A stretch of 64,000 bases of DNA from the NCBI RefSeq assembly GCF_900129225.1, contig NZ_FQUG01000002.1:62001-126000 (forward strand). Reading direction: 5' to 3'. The stretch is from Schwartzia succinivorans DSM 10502. GTDB taxonomy: Bacteria; Bacillota; Negativicutes; Selenomonadales; Selenomonadaceae. The position numbers and the translations under genes are program-made. The notes under the pieces are model-generated. The model had not been told where the DNA came from. It was given only the letters and a program-made list of their open reading frames with translations, and ran no database searches. Below are positions 45,144 to 54,659 of this stretch, one piece after another (the first letter of the stretch is position 1; every line of letters begins with the position of its first letter).

Positions 45144-45965
45144 TTGAAGCAGCAAACTATCGCAAAGGAAGCAGTCTATACAGGAGTAGGACTGCATTCG
45201 GGAAAAGAAGTTCACATGAGACTTCTTCCGGCGCCGGTGGATACCGGCATTGTTTTTGTGCGTACGGATATCGAATGGCAGCCGACTGTTCGTGCTGTAG
45301 CGTCAAATGTAACCGCAACTGTTCGTGCGACCACGATAGAGGAAAACGGAGTGAAGTTTTTCACTATCGAGCATCTGATGTCTTCGTTTCAGGCAGCACG
45401 CATTGATAACTGCCGCGTAGAGCTCGATGCGGAGGAACCTCCGGTTGCTGATGGGGCAGCACTTGTTTTTTTACAGCTTCTGGAATCGGCCGGAATAAAG
45501 GAGCAGGAGAAGGAACGTAAGGAGACTGTTATTGACCGTGTTTACCGTGTGGATGACGGAGACCGTTTTGTCATGGTTCTGCCTTACGATGGACTGCGCG
45601 TATCCTTTACATCGCTTAATCCGCATCCTTTGGTTGGCACACAGTACTGTGATGTCATTCTTGAGGGGGATGCGTACAGGAAAGAGATTGCGCCTGCGCG
45701 TACCATTGCGTATGAAAAGGAAATCGAGGCGCTGCGGCAGATGGGCCTTGGACTTGGCGGAACGCTTGAAAATGTCATTGTGTACAGCGACGAAAAATGG
45801 CTGAACACGCTGCGGTTTCCTGATGAGCTTGTTCGCCACAAGGTGCTTGACGTGTTGGGCGACCTTAGGCTGGCAGGACTTATCCGCGGACATGTAATCG
45901 CTGTTAAATCAGCACATGCCCTGAACACGCAGCTGGCAAAAAAAATATACGAGACACTGCGCTGA
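45144..45965 (+). CDS. lpxC: UDP-3-O-acyl-N-acetylglucosamine deacetylase
   Basis: 273 residues from TTG at 45144, 7 nt after GGGAGG. This gives MKQQTIAKEAVYTGVGLHSG, which matches the family N-terminus; the ATG at 45108 would add 12 foreign residues and has no ribosome site. Zinc-site residues are His77 in FFTIEHLMSSF, and His232 and Asp236 in VRHKVLDVLGD; the catalytic His258 lies in KSAHALN. It carries out the committed step of lipid A synthesis. A separate promoter and weak TTG start suggest it is set at its own level. fabZ follows 36 bp downstream, and these two enzymes are fused in some bacteria. Confidence 0.95.
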   Translation: MKQQTIAKEAVYTGVGLHSGKEVHMRLLPAPVDTGIVFVRTDIEWQPTVRAVASNVTATVRATTIEENGVKFFTIEHLMSSFQAARIDNCRVELDAEEPPVADGAALVFLQLLESAGIKEQEKERKETVIDRVYRVDDGDRFVMVLPYDGLRVSFTSLNPHPLVGTQYCDVILEGDAYRKEIAPARTIAYEKEIEALRQMGLGLGGTLENVIVYSDEKWLNTLRFPDELVRHKVLDVLGDLRLAGLIRGHVIAVKSAHALNTQLAKKIYETLR

Positions 45966-46001
45966 ACTGAAAATAGCTTGGAACTGAAGAGGAGTGAAAG
46001 T

Positions 46002-46442
46002 ATGGTACTCGATATTAAAGAAATACAGCAGATTTTACCGCACCGCGCACCAATGCTTCTGGTAGACCGTATCATTGAGATTGAGCCATTCGAGTCGGCA
46101 ACCGGGATAAAAAATGTCACGGCTGACGAGCCCTTTTTTGCAGGGCATTTCCCGGGCAATCCGATAATGCCGGGAGTACTGCTGCTTGAGGCAATGGCAC
46201 AGGTAGGCGGAATAGCGATGCTTTATCCGGAAGAGCACCGCGGAAAGATTGCGCTTTTTGGCGGTATGGAGAATGTGAAATTCAAGCGTCCCGTTGTTCC
46301 GGGAGATCAGCTAGTAATGAAGGCCAAGCTGCTGCATGTTGTGAAGTCAAGCTTTGGAAAGCTTCATGCTGAGGCTTTCGTGGACGATAAACTTGTGGCG
46401 CAGGCAGACTTCATTTTTGCTCTGAAGAAAAATGAAGATTAA
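46002..46442 (+). CDS. fabZ: 3-hydroxyacyl-ACP dehydratase
   Basis: 146 residues from the ATG at 46002, about 8 nt after AGAGGAG. An in-frame TTG at 45978 lies upstream of that SD and was rejected. Hot-dog fold with active-site His49 and Glu63 in FFAGHFPGNPIMPGVLLLEAMAQ and substrate-channel IQQILPHRAPMLLVDRI. It dehydrates 3-hydroxyacyl-ACP, competing with LpxA/LpxD for the same pool. Placement between lpxC and lpxA is the usual balance point of phospholipid and lipid A synthesis. A 189-bp gap follows, in which no strong promoter was recognised. Confidence 0.95.
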   Translation: MVLDIKEIQQILPHRAPMLLVDRIIEIEPFESATGIKNVTADEPFFAGHFPGNPIMPGVLLLEAMAQVGGIAMLYPEEHRGKIALFGGMENVKFKRPVVPGDQLVMKAKLLHVVKSSFGKLHAEAFVDDKLVAQADFIFALKKNED

Positions 46443-46631
46443 AAGGAAAAGTATAGAAAATAGAGCATATTAAGTAGATTTTTGTCGTAAAATGGAGTTG
46501 TTTCTGTGGGATTGTGGAAAATGAGGTTATTTAGTCCGAAATCGTCTGCAAGAAATATCGTATCCAAGGGATTATATTTTACGTAAGGAAGAGTTTACTC
46601 ATAAAGCAGGTTCGATGGAGGAGTGTAGGAA

Positions 46632-47453
46632 ATGAGCGCGGAGAATGAAAATACAAACAAAATACATGAGACCGCGGTGATATATCCCGGAGCACAGCTA
46701 GGGAAAAATGTTGAGGTAGGTCCTTATGCGGTTATCGGCCCTAATGTTACAATCGGGGACGGTACGGTAGTTGGACCGCATGTTGTTATTACAGGCTGGA
46801 CCAAAATAGGTAATGACTGTAAGTTTTATCAGTTTGCATCAGTCGGCGAGGAGCCGCAGGATTTGAAGTTTGTCGGTGAGAAAAGCTATGTCGTCATCGG
46901 AGACCGTACGAAGGTACGCGAGTGCGTAACGATACACCGTGCGACCGGCGAGGGCGAGGAAACCCGCATTGGCAACGACTGCCTGCTGATGGCTACGGTT
47001 CACATTGCGCATAACTGTGTGGTGGGAAACAATGTTATTATGTCGAATGCAGCCATGATTGCAGGACATGTTCAGGTTGAGGACCGGGTAGTTATCGGCG
47101 GAATGACAGGTGTCCATCAGTTCGTAAAAATCGGACGTAATGCCATGGTCGGCGGAATGAGCCGCCTGACGCAGGACGTAGTTCCGTATACGATTGTAAA
47201 CGGTGCCCCTGCGCGTGCTATTGGCTTAAACAGCGTAGGAATTTCACGTGCGGGAATTTCTTCGGATTCGCGCCGGCGTCTTAAACAGGCGTATAAGATT
47301 TTATACCGCTCAGGGTACAATGTATCCAAAGCTATTGAAATTATTGAGCAGGAGGTAGATTCCTGCCTGGAGGTTGACCATTTCCTCCGTTTCCTGAGGA
47401 ACGCGGACCGTGGTATCTGCCGCGGAGGCCGAAGCGATTCGGATAATGCCTGA
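46632..47453 (+). CDS. lpxA: UDP-N-acetylglucosamine 3-O-acyltransferase
   Basis: 273 residues. Left-handed beta-helix of hexapeptide repeats (about 10-190: [25 protein letters not shown]), the family signature [16 protein letters not shown] and [11 protein letters not shown], and catalytic His127 in [16 protein letters not shown]-terminal helical domain follows from about 200. First step of lipid A synthesis: acyl transfer from 3-hydroxyacyl-ACP to UDP-GlcNAc. SD GGAGGAG. lpxI follows 29 bp later. Confidence 0.96.
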   Translation: MSAENENTNKIHETAVIYPGAQLGKNVEVGPYAVIGPNVTIGDGTVVGPHVVITGWTKIGNDCKFYQFASVGEEPQDLKFVGEKSYVVIGDRTKVRECVTIHRATGEGEETRIGNDCLLMATVHIAHNCVVGNNVIMSNAAMIAGHVQVEDRVVIGGMTGVHQFVKIGRNAMVGGMSRLTQDVVPYTIVNGAPARAIGLNSVGISRAGISSDSRRRLKQAYKILYRSGYNVSKAIEIIEQEVDSCLEVDHFLRFLRNADRGICRGGRSDSDNA

Positions 47454-47482
47454 GAGGAAAAAACCATATACTGGAGGATACG

Positions 47483-48289
47483 ATGGAAAAAATCGGTCTT
47501 TTGGCAGGTGTAGGTCATCTGCCGGTGGAGTGCGCGCAAGCCGCGTCAAAACTCGGGTATGAGGTCTATGCAGTTGCGCTCCTTTCCGAAGTCGATAAGA
47601 CATTGAAGGATTGTGTTGCCGGCTATGCTGATATTAATGTCGCAAAGGTCGGAAAGATCATAGATTTTCTGAAGGAAAATGACGTTCATAAGGTTACTAT
47701 GATAGGTAAGGTCACAAAGGAGCTTTTAATGAGCGGAAATTATGCGCTGCCTGATTTTCGCACAGTGAAGCTTCTGTGGTCGCTGCCGGATCACAAGGAT
47801 GACACTATAATGCTTACCTTTGTTGAGGAGCTTGCGAAGGAAGGAATTGAGGTCTGTGACCAGACACTTCTGATTCGTCCGCTGATGCCTGAAAAGGGAA
47901 CGCTTACGAAGCGCGAGCCGACGGAGGCCGAGCTCAAGGATATGGAGTTCGGATTCCGTATGGCAAAGGAAATCGGCCGGCTTGATGTTGGGCAGACTGC
48001 GGTGGTCAAGGATTTGGCGGTTATGGCGCTGGAGGCAATTGAAGGAACCGATGCCTGCATAGACAGAGGAGGAAAGCTTTCACGCGGCGGAGCTGTCGTG
48101 GTGAAGGTTGCTAAGCCTGAGCAGGACCTGAGATTTGATGTTCCGGCGGTTGGTGTCACGACTATTGAACACATGGCTGCGGTGGGAGCAAAGGCACTGG
48201 CTATAGAGGCCGGACATACGCTTTTGGTTGACCGCGAGGAAGTTATTGCTCTGGCGGAGAAGAACAAGATAACTATTGTTGCCATGTAG
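47483..48289 (+). CDS. lpxI: UDP-2,3-diacylglucosamine pyrophosphatase LpxI
   Basis: 268 residues, the DUF1009 family. The N-terminus IGLLAGVGHLPVECAQAA and the C-terminal RGGAVVVKVAKPEQDLRFDVPAVG with VGAKALAIEAGHTLLVD are characteristic. It hydrolyses UDP-diacylglucosamine to lipid X; it is the functional replacement for the unrelated LpxH, and no lpxH-like metallophosphoesterase is present here. Located between lpxA and lpxB as in other LpxI users. SD GGAGGA about 5 nt before the ATG. A terminator follows. Confidence 0.95.
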   Translation: MEKIGLLAGVGHLPVECAQAASKLGYEVYAVALLSEVDKTLKDCVAGYADINVAKVGKIIDFLKENDVHKVTMIGKVTKELLMSGNYALPDFRTVKLLWSLPDHKDDTIMLTFVEELAKEGIEVCDQTLLIRPLMPEKGTLTKREPTEAELKDMEFGFRMAKEIGRLDVGQTAVVKDLAVMALEAIEGTDACIDRGGKLSRGGAVVVKVAKPEQDLRFDVPAVGVTTIEHMAAVGAKALAIEAGHTLLVDREEVIALAEKNKITIVAM

Positions 48290-48309
48290 TCCGTAGAAAG
48301 AACAGATGC

Positions 48310-48345
48310 GCGGCGGATACTACGAAAAGTATCTGCCGCTTTTTT
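48310..48345 (+). terminator. intrinsic terminator between lpxI and lpxB
   Basis: GCGGCGGATACT (48310-48321) pairs with AGTATCTGCCGC (48328-48339) over a 6-nt loop, followed by six T. A possible weak promoter (TTGATT 48395-48400 and TATGAT 48420-48425, long 19-bp spacer) lies before lpxB. Confidence 0.88.
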
Positions 48346-48473
48346 GTTTGCTGTGCGGTACTGAGATTTTGCCCGACAGTCCATAGCAAAAATTTTGATT
48401 AATGGTGTTATGTGTGAGTTATGATATACTATTATGTATATTGTTTTGACTTTTGCCGAAAGGAGGCGGACGT

Positions 48474-49640
48474 ATGAAGATTATGCTTTCTGCCGGAGAA
48501 GTGTCCGGAGACCTGCACGGTGCAAGTATAGCTGCTGCGATACATGAACTTTCCCCCGAAACTGAGCTTATCGGGTTTGGAGGGAAACAAATGCAGGCGG
48601 CAGGTGTCCGCCTCAATGCCGACATGGCTGATTACAGTGTTATGGGGGTTTGGGAGGTAATCTTAAATCTCCGCCGCATTATGCGGCTGTTAAATCATCT
48701 GACAAATGTGATGAAGGAGGAACGTCCGGATCTTTTGGTGCTTATAGATTATCCGGATTTTAACTGGAGACTTGCAAAACGGGCGAAGGAATTAGGTATC
48801 CCTGTTTTTTCCTATATTCCTCCATCAGCGTGGGCATGGAGAAAGGGGCGCGCAAAAAGCTGCGCTGCTCTTGCCGATGAATTTGCGGCCATTTTCCCTT
48901 TTGAAACAAAGGTCTATGAGGATGCTGGAGCAAACATAAGCTTTGTAGGAAACCCCCTTGTGGATAAGGTGCGCCCTTCAATGAGTGATGAAGAGGCAAA
49001 GGCATATTTCGGGATAAAGGCTGATGAATATCCCGTTCTTTTGATGCCGGGAAGCCGCCGACAGGAAATAGAGCTTTTATTTCCTGCTATGCTTGAAGCT
49101 GCCAAACGCATTAAGGAAGTAAAGAAGGACACAGTCTTTTATCTTCCTGTCGCACAGAGCATGGCGCAGGAAGATATGGAAAAAATGGCAGAGAAGGCTG
49201 GTGTCGATATCCGTTTTACCCATGACCATACCTATGACCTCATGGCGCAGGCGGAATTTTCCCTTGCAACCTCCGGCACGGTTGTTTTGGAGGCAGCACT
49301 TATGGGGCTTCCATGTATAGTTTTGTATCGGCTTTCACCGGTATCGTATTTTTTCGGAAAGCTCCTTGTTCATGTGAGGTTTTTCAGCTTGCCGAATATT
49401 TTATTGGGCGAAGAAATCCAGCCGGAGCTTTTGCAGGATGAAGTGAATCCTGAAAGAATTTTGAAGGAAGCACGCCGCTTTTGGGAGGAGTCATCCTACG
49501 CTGAAGGTGTGCGAAAAAAACTGCGTGAGGCATGTGACCGCCTGGGTCCGCCCAATGCTGCAAAACGCGTTGCAGAGCGAATCCTGGCTGCGGCTGTGAG
49601 GCTTGGCGCAGATAAGCAGACTTTCGGAGGATCTGTATGA
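48474..49640 (+). CDS. lpxB: lipid A disaccharide synthase
   Basis: 388 residues from the ATG at 48474, after AAAGGAGG; an in-frame TTG at 48453 precedes that SD and was rejected. GT-19 glycosyltransferase with MKIMLSAGEVSGDLHGA at the N-terminus, YIPPSAWAWRKGRAKS, FVGNPLVDKV, LLMPGSRRQEIELLFPAML and ATSGTVVLEAALMGLPCIVLYR. It condenses lipid X with UDP-diacylglucosamine to the tetraacyl disaccharide. Its last 4 bp overlap msbA (ATGA). Confidence 0.96.
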   Translation: MKIMLSAGEVSGDLHGASIAAAIHELSPETELIGFGGKQMQAAGVRLNADMADYSVMGVWEVILNLRRIMRLLNHLTNVMKEERPDLLVLIDYPDFNWRLAKRAKELGIPVFSYIPPSAWAWRKGRAKSCAALADEFAAIFPFETKVYEDAGANISFVGNPLVDKVRPSMSDEEAKAYFGIKADEYPVLLMPGSRRQEIELLFPAMLEAAKRIKEVKKDTVFYLPVAQSMAQEDMEKMAEKAGVDIRFTHDHTYDLMAQAEFSLATSGTVVLEAALMGLPCIVLYRLSPVSYFFGKLLVHVRFFSLPNILLGEEIQPELLQDEVNPERILKEARRFWEESSYAEGVRKKLREACDRLGPPNAAKRVAERILAAAVRLGADKQTFGGSV

Positions 49641-51358
49641 AAAATTACACAAGATTGTTAAAATATATACTTCCATACAAGAGAAGGCTTTTTGAGGCCA
49701 TCGTATGCATTATAATCGCGGCGGGCGCGAATTTGTATCTGCCATGGATTATAAAGGACATGATTGATAAGGTTCTCGCCGAGAAGGATATGCTTATGCT
49801 GAATGTGATAGCAGCGGGAATTGTTATTACGTTCCTTATACGCGGAATTTTTTACTATGGGCAAAGTTACCTCGTGTCTTTTGTCGGGGAACGTGTTATC
49901 ATAGATGTCAGGGAAATTTTGTTTAAAAAATTTCAGCGTCTTCCGCTTTCGTATTTTGACCGTCATCAGACAGGCGAAATAATGAGCTACATTACAAATG
50001 ATGTTGCGGCGCTTCAGAACGCACTTGTGGACAGACTCATTGAATTGGTCACGGAGAGCTCGATTTTCGTAGGCTCTCTTGTTATGATGTTTCTGCTTGA
50101 CTGGCAGCTCAGTCTTTTGACGTTGATTACCGTGCCGCTGGTAGGCGAGGCTATGAAAATTTTCGGTCGTAAGATGAAATCCTCCGGTGCAGTTATACAG
50201 GAGCGGCTGGCAGATATTACGGCACTTATGCAGGAGAGTATCTCCGCAGTACGCGTGGTAAAGTCTTTTGTGCGTGAGGATTTTGAAATTCAGCGCTTTA
50301 CAAGGGAAAATGACCTGAATTTCCGCGCTCAGATGAAGAGCGTGCAGATTCAGAGCCTTTTGACGCCGACGGTTGAGTTCCTCGCGGCTCTGGCGGTTAC
50401 TGTTATCGTGTGGTTCGGCGGCTATGAGGTAGTCAATGGAAATATAACGGCAGGCGCGCTGGTTGCATTTTTGACTTATGCTGTAAACCTTGCAAATCCG
50501 GTTAAGAGAATCAGCCGTGTTTACGGTACCATTCAGAAGGCTATGGCAGGCGCGGAGCGTGTCTTTGGTATAATGGACATGCCTGAGGCGATTGCTGACA
50601 AGCCGGAGGCAAAGGCTATGCCTGCGGTTAAGGGTTATGTTGAATTTGATGATGTGACATTTGGCTATAAGGACGATATCCCGGCACTTGAGCATATCAG
50701 CTTTAAGGCAGAGCCCGGGCAGATGATTGCCTTTGTAGGACCCAGCGGAGCCGGCAAGTCAACGATAGCAAATCTTATTCCGCGCTTTTATGACGTCAAT
50801 GGGGGAGCTATACGTATTGACGGGCAGGATGTGCGGGATGTGACTATGTCATCCCTTCGCGAGCAGATTGGTATTGTTCCGCAGGAAACGATGCTGTTTT
50901 CAACGACGGTTCGCGAAAATATCCGTTACGGACGATTGGACGCTACCGATGAGGAGCTTGTCCAGGCTGCCAAGGATGCGAACGCCCACGAGTTCATTAT
51001 GCAGCTTCCGGAGGGCTATGATACGAAAATAGGCGAGAGGGGCCTTAATCTTTCCGGAGGACAGCGTCAGCGTATTGCTATCGCGCGTGCAATATTAAAA
51101 AATCCACAGCTGCTTATTCTTGATGAGGCTACATCAGCACTGGATACGGAAAGCGAGAAGATTGTTCAGGCAGCTCTTGACCGTCTGATGGTGGGACGTA
51201 CATCCTTCGTTATCGCCCATCGTCTTTCGACTATATTCAATGCTGACCAGATTTACGTCATTGAAAAAGGACATATCAGGGAGCATGGGACACATGAAGA
51301 GCTTCTTGCTCTCGGAGGTCTCTACAGCAGTCTGTATAATATTCAGTTCAGCAAATAA
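49637..51358 (+). CDS. msbA: lipid A export ABC transporter MsbA-like
   Basis: 573 residues, a half transporter. Six membrane helices (about 15-310), then an ATPase domain with Walker A GPSGAGKST (368-376), signature LNLSGGQRQRIAIARAIL, Walker B LLILDEATSALDTES and switch His in VIAHRLS. It flips core-lipid A across the inner membrane for Lpt. Coupled to lpxB by a 4-bp overlap and followed after 28 bp by the waaA-lpxK fusion, which fits an LPS role rather than drug export. Confidence 0.93.
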   Translation: MKNYTRLLKYILPYKRRLFEAIVCIIIAAGANLYLPWIIKDMIDKVLAEKDMLMLNVIAAGIVITFLIRGIFYYGQSYLVSFVGERVIIDVREILFKKFQRLPLSYFDRHQTGEIMSYITNDVAALQNALVDRLIELVTESSIFVGSLVMMFLLDWQLSLLTLITVPLVGEAMKIFGRKMKSSGAVIQERLADITALMQESISAVRVVKSFVREDFEIQRFTRENDLNFRAQMKSVQIQSLLTPTVEFLAALAVTVIVWFGGYEVVNGNITAGALVAFLTYAVNLANPVKRISRVYGTIQKAMAGAERVFGIMDMPEAIADKPEAKAMPAVKGYVEFDDVTFGYKDDIPALEHISFKAEPGQMIAFVGPSGAGKSTIANLIPRFYDVNGGAIRIDGQDVRDVTMSSLREQIGIVPQETMLFSTTVRENIRYGRLDATDEELVQAAKDANAHEFIMQLPEGYDTKIGERGLNLSGGQRQRIAIARAILKNPQLLILDEATSALDTESEKIVQAALDRLMVGRTSFVIAHRLSTIFNADQIYVIEKGHIREHGTHEELLALGGLYSSLYNIQFSK

Positions 51359-51386
51359 ATTTTAAGCATATAACAGGGGAAAAAAC

Positions 51387-53888
51387 ATGCAGTTACTATA
51401 TAATATCGCCGCCATAATCGTGGTGCTGCTCATTATTCCGGTATTCGCGGTCAGGGCAATACGTGAGCGCGGATTCGTTGAGCGTATCCGTCAGTCTCTG
51501 GGTTTTGTTCCGGAGGAGGAGCTTGCGAAGGTAGCGAAGAAAAACTGTATATGGGTTCATGCGGCATCGGTGGGTGAGGTCGTTGCGGCAAGTCCGCTTA
51601 TCAAGGAATTTCGTAAGGAATTTCCCAAAAGTCCGATTCTTGTTTCTGTTGTAACAACCAGCGGCTATGAAATGGCTAACCGCATTATAAAGGATGCGGA
51701 CAGTATTATATATTTCCCGCTGGATCTGCCTCTTCTGGCTGCGCATATGGTCCGTATGATTACTCCACGTGTCTTTATGCCCGTAGAGACAGAACTTTGG
51801 CCGAATTTCCTCCGTGCGTGCCGTACCATGAACATCCCCGTCATGATGGTCAACGGACGAATAAGCGATAAGAGCGTAAAGCGATATCATCATCTGCACA
51901 GTCTTCTTGACGACATGATAGGCACTGTTACGAAGTTTGCCATGCAGTCGCCTATTGATGCAGAGTATATCATACGTCTGGGTGCGAATCCGAATCTTGT
52001 CGTAGTAACAGGAAATACGAAGTTTGACCAGACCTATACCGATGTCAGCACAAAGGAAAAGCAGCGGCTGATTGACGAAATGGGAATTCAGAATAATGAC
52101 GGCATTTTCCTTGCAGGAAGTACACACCGGGGCGAGGAAGAACCGGTGCTTCAAGCCTTTAAGGAGGTTCGTAAGGAAAAGCCGAACGCTAAGCTGGTTA
52201 TTGCTCCGCGTGAGCTGCTCAGGGTACGTGAGGTTATTGCAATCTGTCATAGTGCCGGTTTTAAGACGGCAAGGCGTACTGAGCTTTTGGAGCATCCCTC
52301 CGAAGGACACGATATTGTAATCCTTGACACCATAGGAGAGCTTGGACAGGTATACAGCGTCGGTGACGTTATTTATGTAGGCGGAAGCCTGATTGCCCAC
52401 GGCGGCCATAATATCCTGGAGCCTGCGGCTCACGGAAAAGCCATCATTGTTGGCTTTAACATGTTCAATTTCAAGGAAACCCATGCGCTTTTCACAAAGC
52501 GAAGCGCGGTAATCACGGTACAGAACTCTGCCGAGCTTACCCAAGAGGTTGTGCGCCTTTTCAGCGATGATGAGGAACGCCACCGCATGGAAAGTGAAAC
52601 ACTCGCTATCTGCAGCGAAAATAAGGGCGCGGCACGCCGCTCCGCGATTCTTCTCCATGAAATGCTGGAGCAGGTGGAGGAGCGCCGTCTTGCGAGCGGA
52701 TATATCAAATCTACAAACAAGGTTGAAAACTTCCAGACGTATTTCTACCATTTGATTCACAGCCGCAAGAGCCACGGGCTTCTGGTGCAGATGTTTATAG
52801 CTGTACTCTATATTTTCTCGCTTATATACGGCGGTCTTGTAAATCTGAAGCTTGCCGGATATAAATTCGGCGTTTTCAGCCGCAAAAAGCTTGGATGCTA
52901 TGTAATCAGTCTTGGTAACATAACTGTCGGTGGTACAGGAAAGACGCCGACTGCCCAGCTTCTTGCAAGGGAAATCCGTAATCTTGGATACCGCGTTGTC
53001 ATACTTAACAGAGGCTACCGTGCAAAATGGCGCGGCGAGGTCGGCGTGGTTTCCGACGGAAAGACTCTTCACATGACAGCGGCGGAGGCAGGCGATGAGG
53101 CGTACATGCTTGCGAAGCACCTGCCGGATGTTCCGGTGCTTATCGGACCCGAGCGCTATCAGACAGGTACATACGCCATAGAGCATTTCGGTGCTGAGGT
53201 GGCAATTCTCGACGACGGATATCAGCACTGGCAGCTGGACCGTGACATGGATATCGTACTTATCGATGCAGTGAATGTTTTCGGAAACGGATATATGCTC
53301 CCACGAGGAACGCTGCGCGAACCTATATCCCATATCGACCGCGCGGACATCTGCCTTCTTACAAAGGTTGACCAGGCGTCCGAGACTTCAAGGCAGTATA
53401 TCCATACGGTCATTGAAGAGGAGAACGAGCATGCCCTTGTTGTGGAGTCAGTCCACCGTCCGAGAGGCTTTATTGAACTGGCTGACTGGCACGCAAATAT
53501 CGCAAGCGAAGGAATAGATGTCAATCAGATGAAGGGCAAGCGTGTTATGGCTGTGTCTGCTATCGGAAATCCGGCTTCCTTTGAGCAGACATTGGCAAAT
53601 CTCGGCGCCGTTGTCGTTGAGAGCCTTCGTTTCCCTGACCATCATGATTATACGGAGCAGGAGATGCTTGATGCCGCAAATCTCGCTGTTCAGATGGATG
53701 CTGAGGCTGTCGTAATAACAGAAAAGGATGCCGTCAAGGTTCCTATTCTGACACGCGACACGATAGTCGGAAAGCTTGGACATATGGTTCCTATTTATGT
53801 TGTCAGCGTCGAGGTAACCTTCAGGGATGATGCGGACCGTATTTTGGGCTGTATTCATAAGGACTTGAAGGAAAAGCTTGGTAAATAA
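51387..53888 (+). CDS. waaA-lpxK: fused Kdo transferase (WaaA) - tetraacyldisaccharide 4'-kinase (LpxK)
   Basis: 833 residues in one frame. Residues about 1-425 are WaaA/KdtA (GT-30): an N-terminal membrane helix, HAASVGEVVAASPLI with the catalytic Glu64, PVETELWPNFLRACR, VTGNTKFDQ, LAGSTHRGEEE and VGGSLIAHGGHNILEPAAHG. Residues about 455-833 are LpxK: a membrane helix (about 468-485), Walker A GGTGKT (515-520), the DDGYQHWQLDRD motif and RFPDHHDYTEQEM. The two enzymes catalyse consecutive steps (4'-phosphorylation of the disaccharide, then Kdo addition), so fusion would channel lipid IVA. They are normally separate proteins. SD AGGGGA. Confidence 0.94.
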   Translation: MQLLYNIAAIIVVLLIIPVFAVRAIRERGFVERIRQSLGFVPEEELAKVAKKNCIWVHAASVGEVVAASPLIKEFRKEFPKSPILVSVVTTSGYEMANRIIKDADSIIYFPLDLPLLAAHMVRMITPRVFMPVETELWPNFLRACRTMNIPVMMVNGRISDKSVKRYHHLHSLLDDMIGTVTKFAMQSPIDAEYIIRLGANPNLVVVTGNTKFDQTYTDVSTKEKQRLIDEMGIQNNDGIFLAGSTHRGEEEPVLQAFKEVRKEKPNAKLVIAPRELLRVREVIAICHSAGFKTARRTELLEHPSEGHDIVILDTIGELGQVYSVGDVIYVGGSLIAHGGHNILEPAAHGKAIIVGFNMFNFKETHALFTKRSAVITVQNSAELTQEVVRLFSDDEERHRMESETLAICSENKGAARRSAILLHEMLEQVEERRLASGYIKSTNKVENFQTYFYHLIHSRKSHGLLVQMFIAVLYIFSLIYGGLVNLKLAGYKFGVFSRKKLGCYVISLGNITVGGTGKTPTAQLLAREIRNLGYRVVILNRGYRAKWRGEVGVVSDGKTLHMTAAEAGDEAYMLAKHLPDVPVLIGPERYQTGTYAIEHFGAEVAILDDGYQHWQLDRDMDIVLIDAVNVFGNGYMLPRGTLREPISHIDRADICLLTKVDQASETSRQYIHTVIEEENEHALVVESVHRPRGFIELADWHANIASEGIDVNQMKGKRVMAVSAIGNPASFEQTLANLGAVVVESLRFPDHHDYTEQEMLDAANLAVQMDAEAVVITEKDAVKVPILTRDTIVGKLGHMVPIYVVSVEVTFRDDADRILGCIHKDLKEKLGK

Positions 53889-53900
53889 GGAGATTTTTAC

Positions 53901-54632
53901 ATGAAGACACTTTGCGTTATTCCGGCGCGGTACGCATCTACGCGTCTGCCGGGAAAACCGCTTAAGGATATTGCAGGAAAGCCTATGATATGCAGGGTAT
54001 ATGACCGTGCGGCGCAGGCAAAGAAAATAACTGAGGTTGTCGTTGCTACAGATGATGAAAGAATAATTGAGGCGGTCGAAAAAAACGGCGGCAAAGCAAT
54101 GATGACGTCAAAAAATCATCCTACAGGCACAGACCGTCTTGCAGAGGTTGCGGCTGCATATACCGATGTTGACCTCATTATCAATGTTCAGGGAGATGAG
54201 CCCCTTATTGAGCCTTCTCTCATTGATGAACTGGCAGAGGCATTTGAGGAAGACCGTGAGCTTCTTATGGCGACGGTAATGACTCCAATGACGGATGAGG
54301 AAGAACAGAAAAATCCAAACAATGTTAAGGTTGTAACGGACAAAAACGGGTATGCGCTCTATTTTTCCCGTTCCCTTATGCCTTATCCGAGAGTAGAAGG
54401 AAAGGCACCTGTGCATAAGCATATCGGAATTTATGCGTACAAGAGGGATTTTTTGCTGCAGTACGCAAAGCTTGCCCCGACACCTTTAGAGCAGGCTGAG
54501 TCGCTGGAGCAGCTGAGAGCACTTGAAAACGGATACCGCATCCGTGTGATAGCGACCAACGCGAAATTTGTCGGAGTCGATACGGCAGAAGATCTCGCGA
54601 AGGTTAATGAGATATACAGAAATATGAACTGA
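53901..54632 (+). CDS. kdsB: CMP-Kdo synthetase (3-deoxy-manno-octulosonate cytidylyltransferase)
   Basis: 243 residues, family length. The nucleotide-binding N-terminus IPARYASTRLPGKPLKDIAG, NHPTGTDRLAEV, INVQGDEPLIEP and the C-terminal HIGIYAYKRDFLLQY and LEQAESLEQLRALENG are diagnostic. It activates Kdo with CTP for WaaA. The gene lies 12 bp after the waaA-lpxK fusion with SD AAGGAG and opens the kdsB-kdsA-kdsD-kdsC Kdo block. Confidence 0.97.
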   Translation: MKTLCVIPARYASTRLPGKPLKDIAGKPMICRVYDRAAQAKKITEVVVATDDERIIEAVEKNGGKAMMTSKNHPTGTDRLAEVAAAYTDVDLIINVQGDEPLIEPSLIDELAEAFEEDRELLMATVMTPMTDEEEQKNPNNVKVVTDKNGYALYFSRSLMPYPRVEGKAPVHKHIGIYAYKRDFLLQYAKLAPTPLEQAESLEQLRALENGYRIRVIATNAKFVGVDTAEDLAKVNEIYRNMN

Positions 54633-54659
54633 GTGATGATAAAAGAAAGGTTGTGCATC

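Noticed and set aside
46443-46631. Promoter or small gene in the fabZ-lpxA gap
   Set aside because: TATATT near 46573 lacks a matching -35 at 16-18 bp, and no open frame with an SD is present.
51396-53333. 645-codon open frame on the minus strand opposite waaA-lpxK
   Set aside because: Antisense shadow of an enzyme fusion with intact motifs on the plus strand; composition unlike any protein family.
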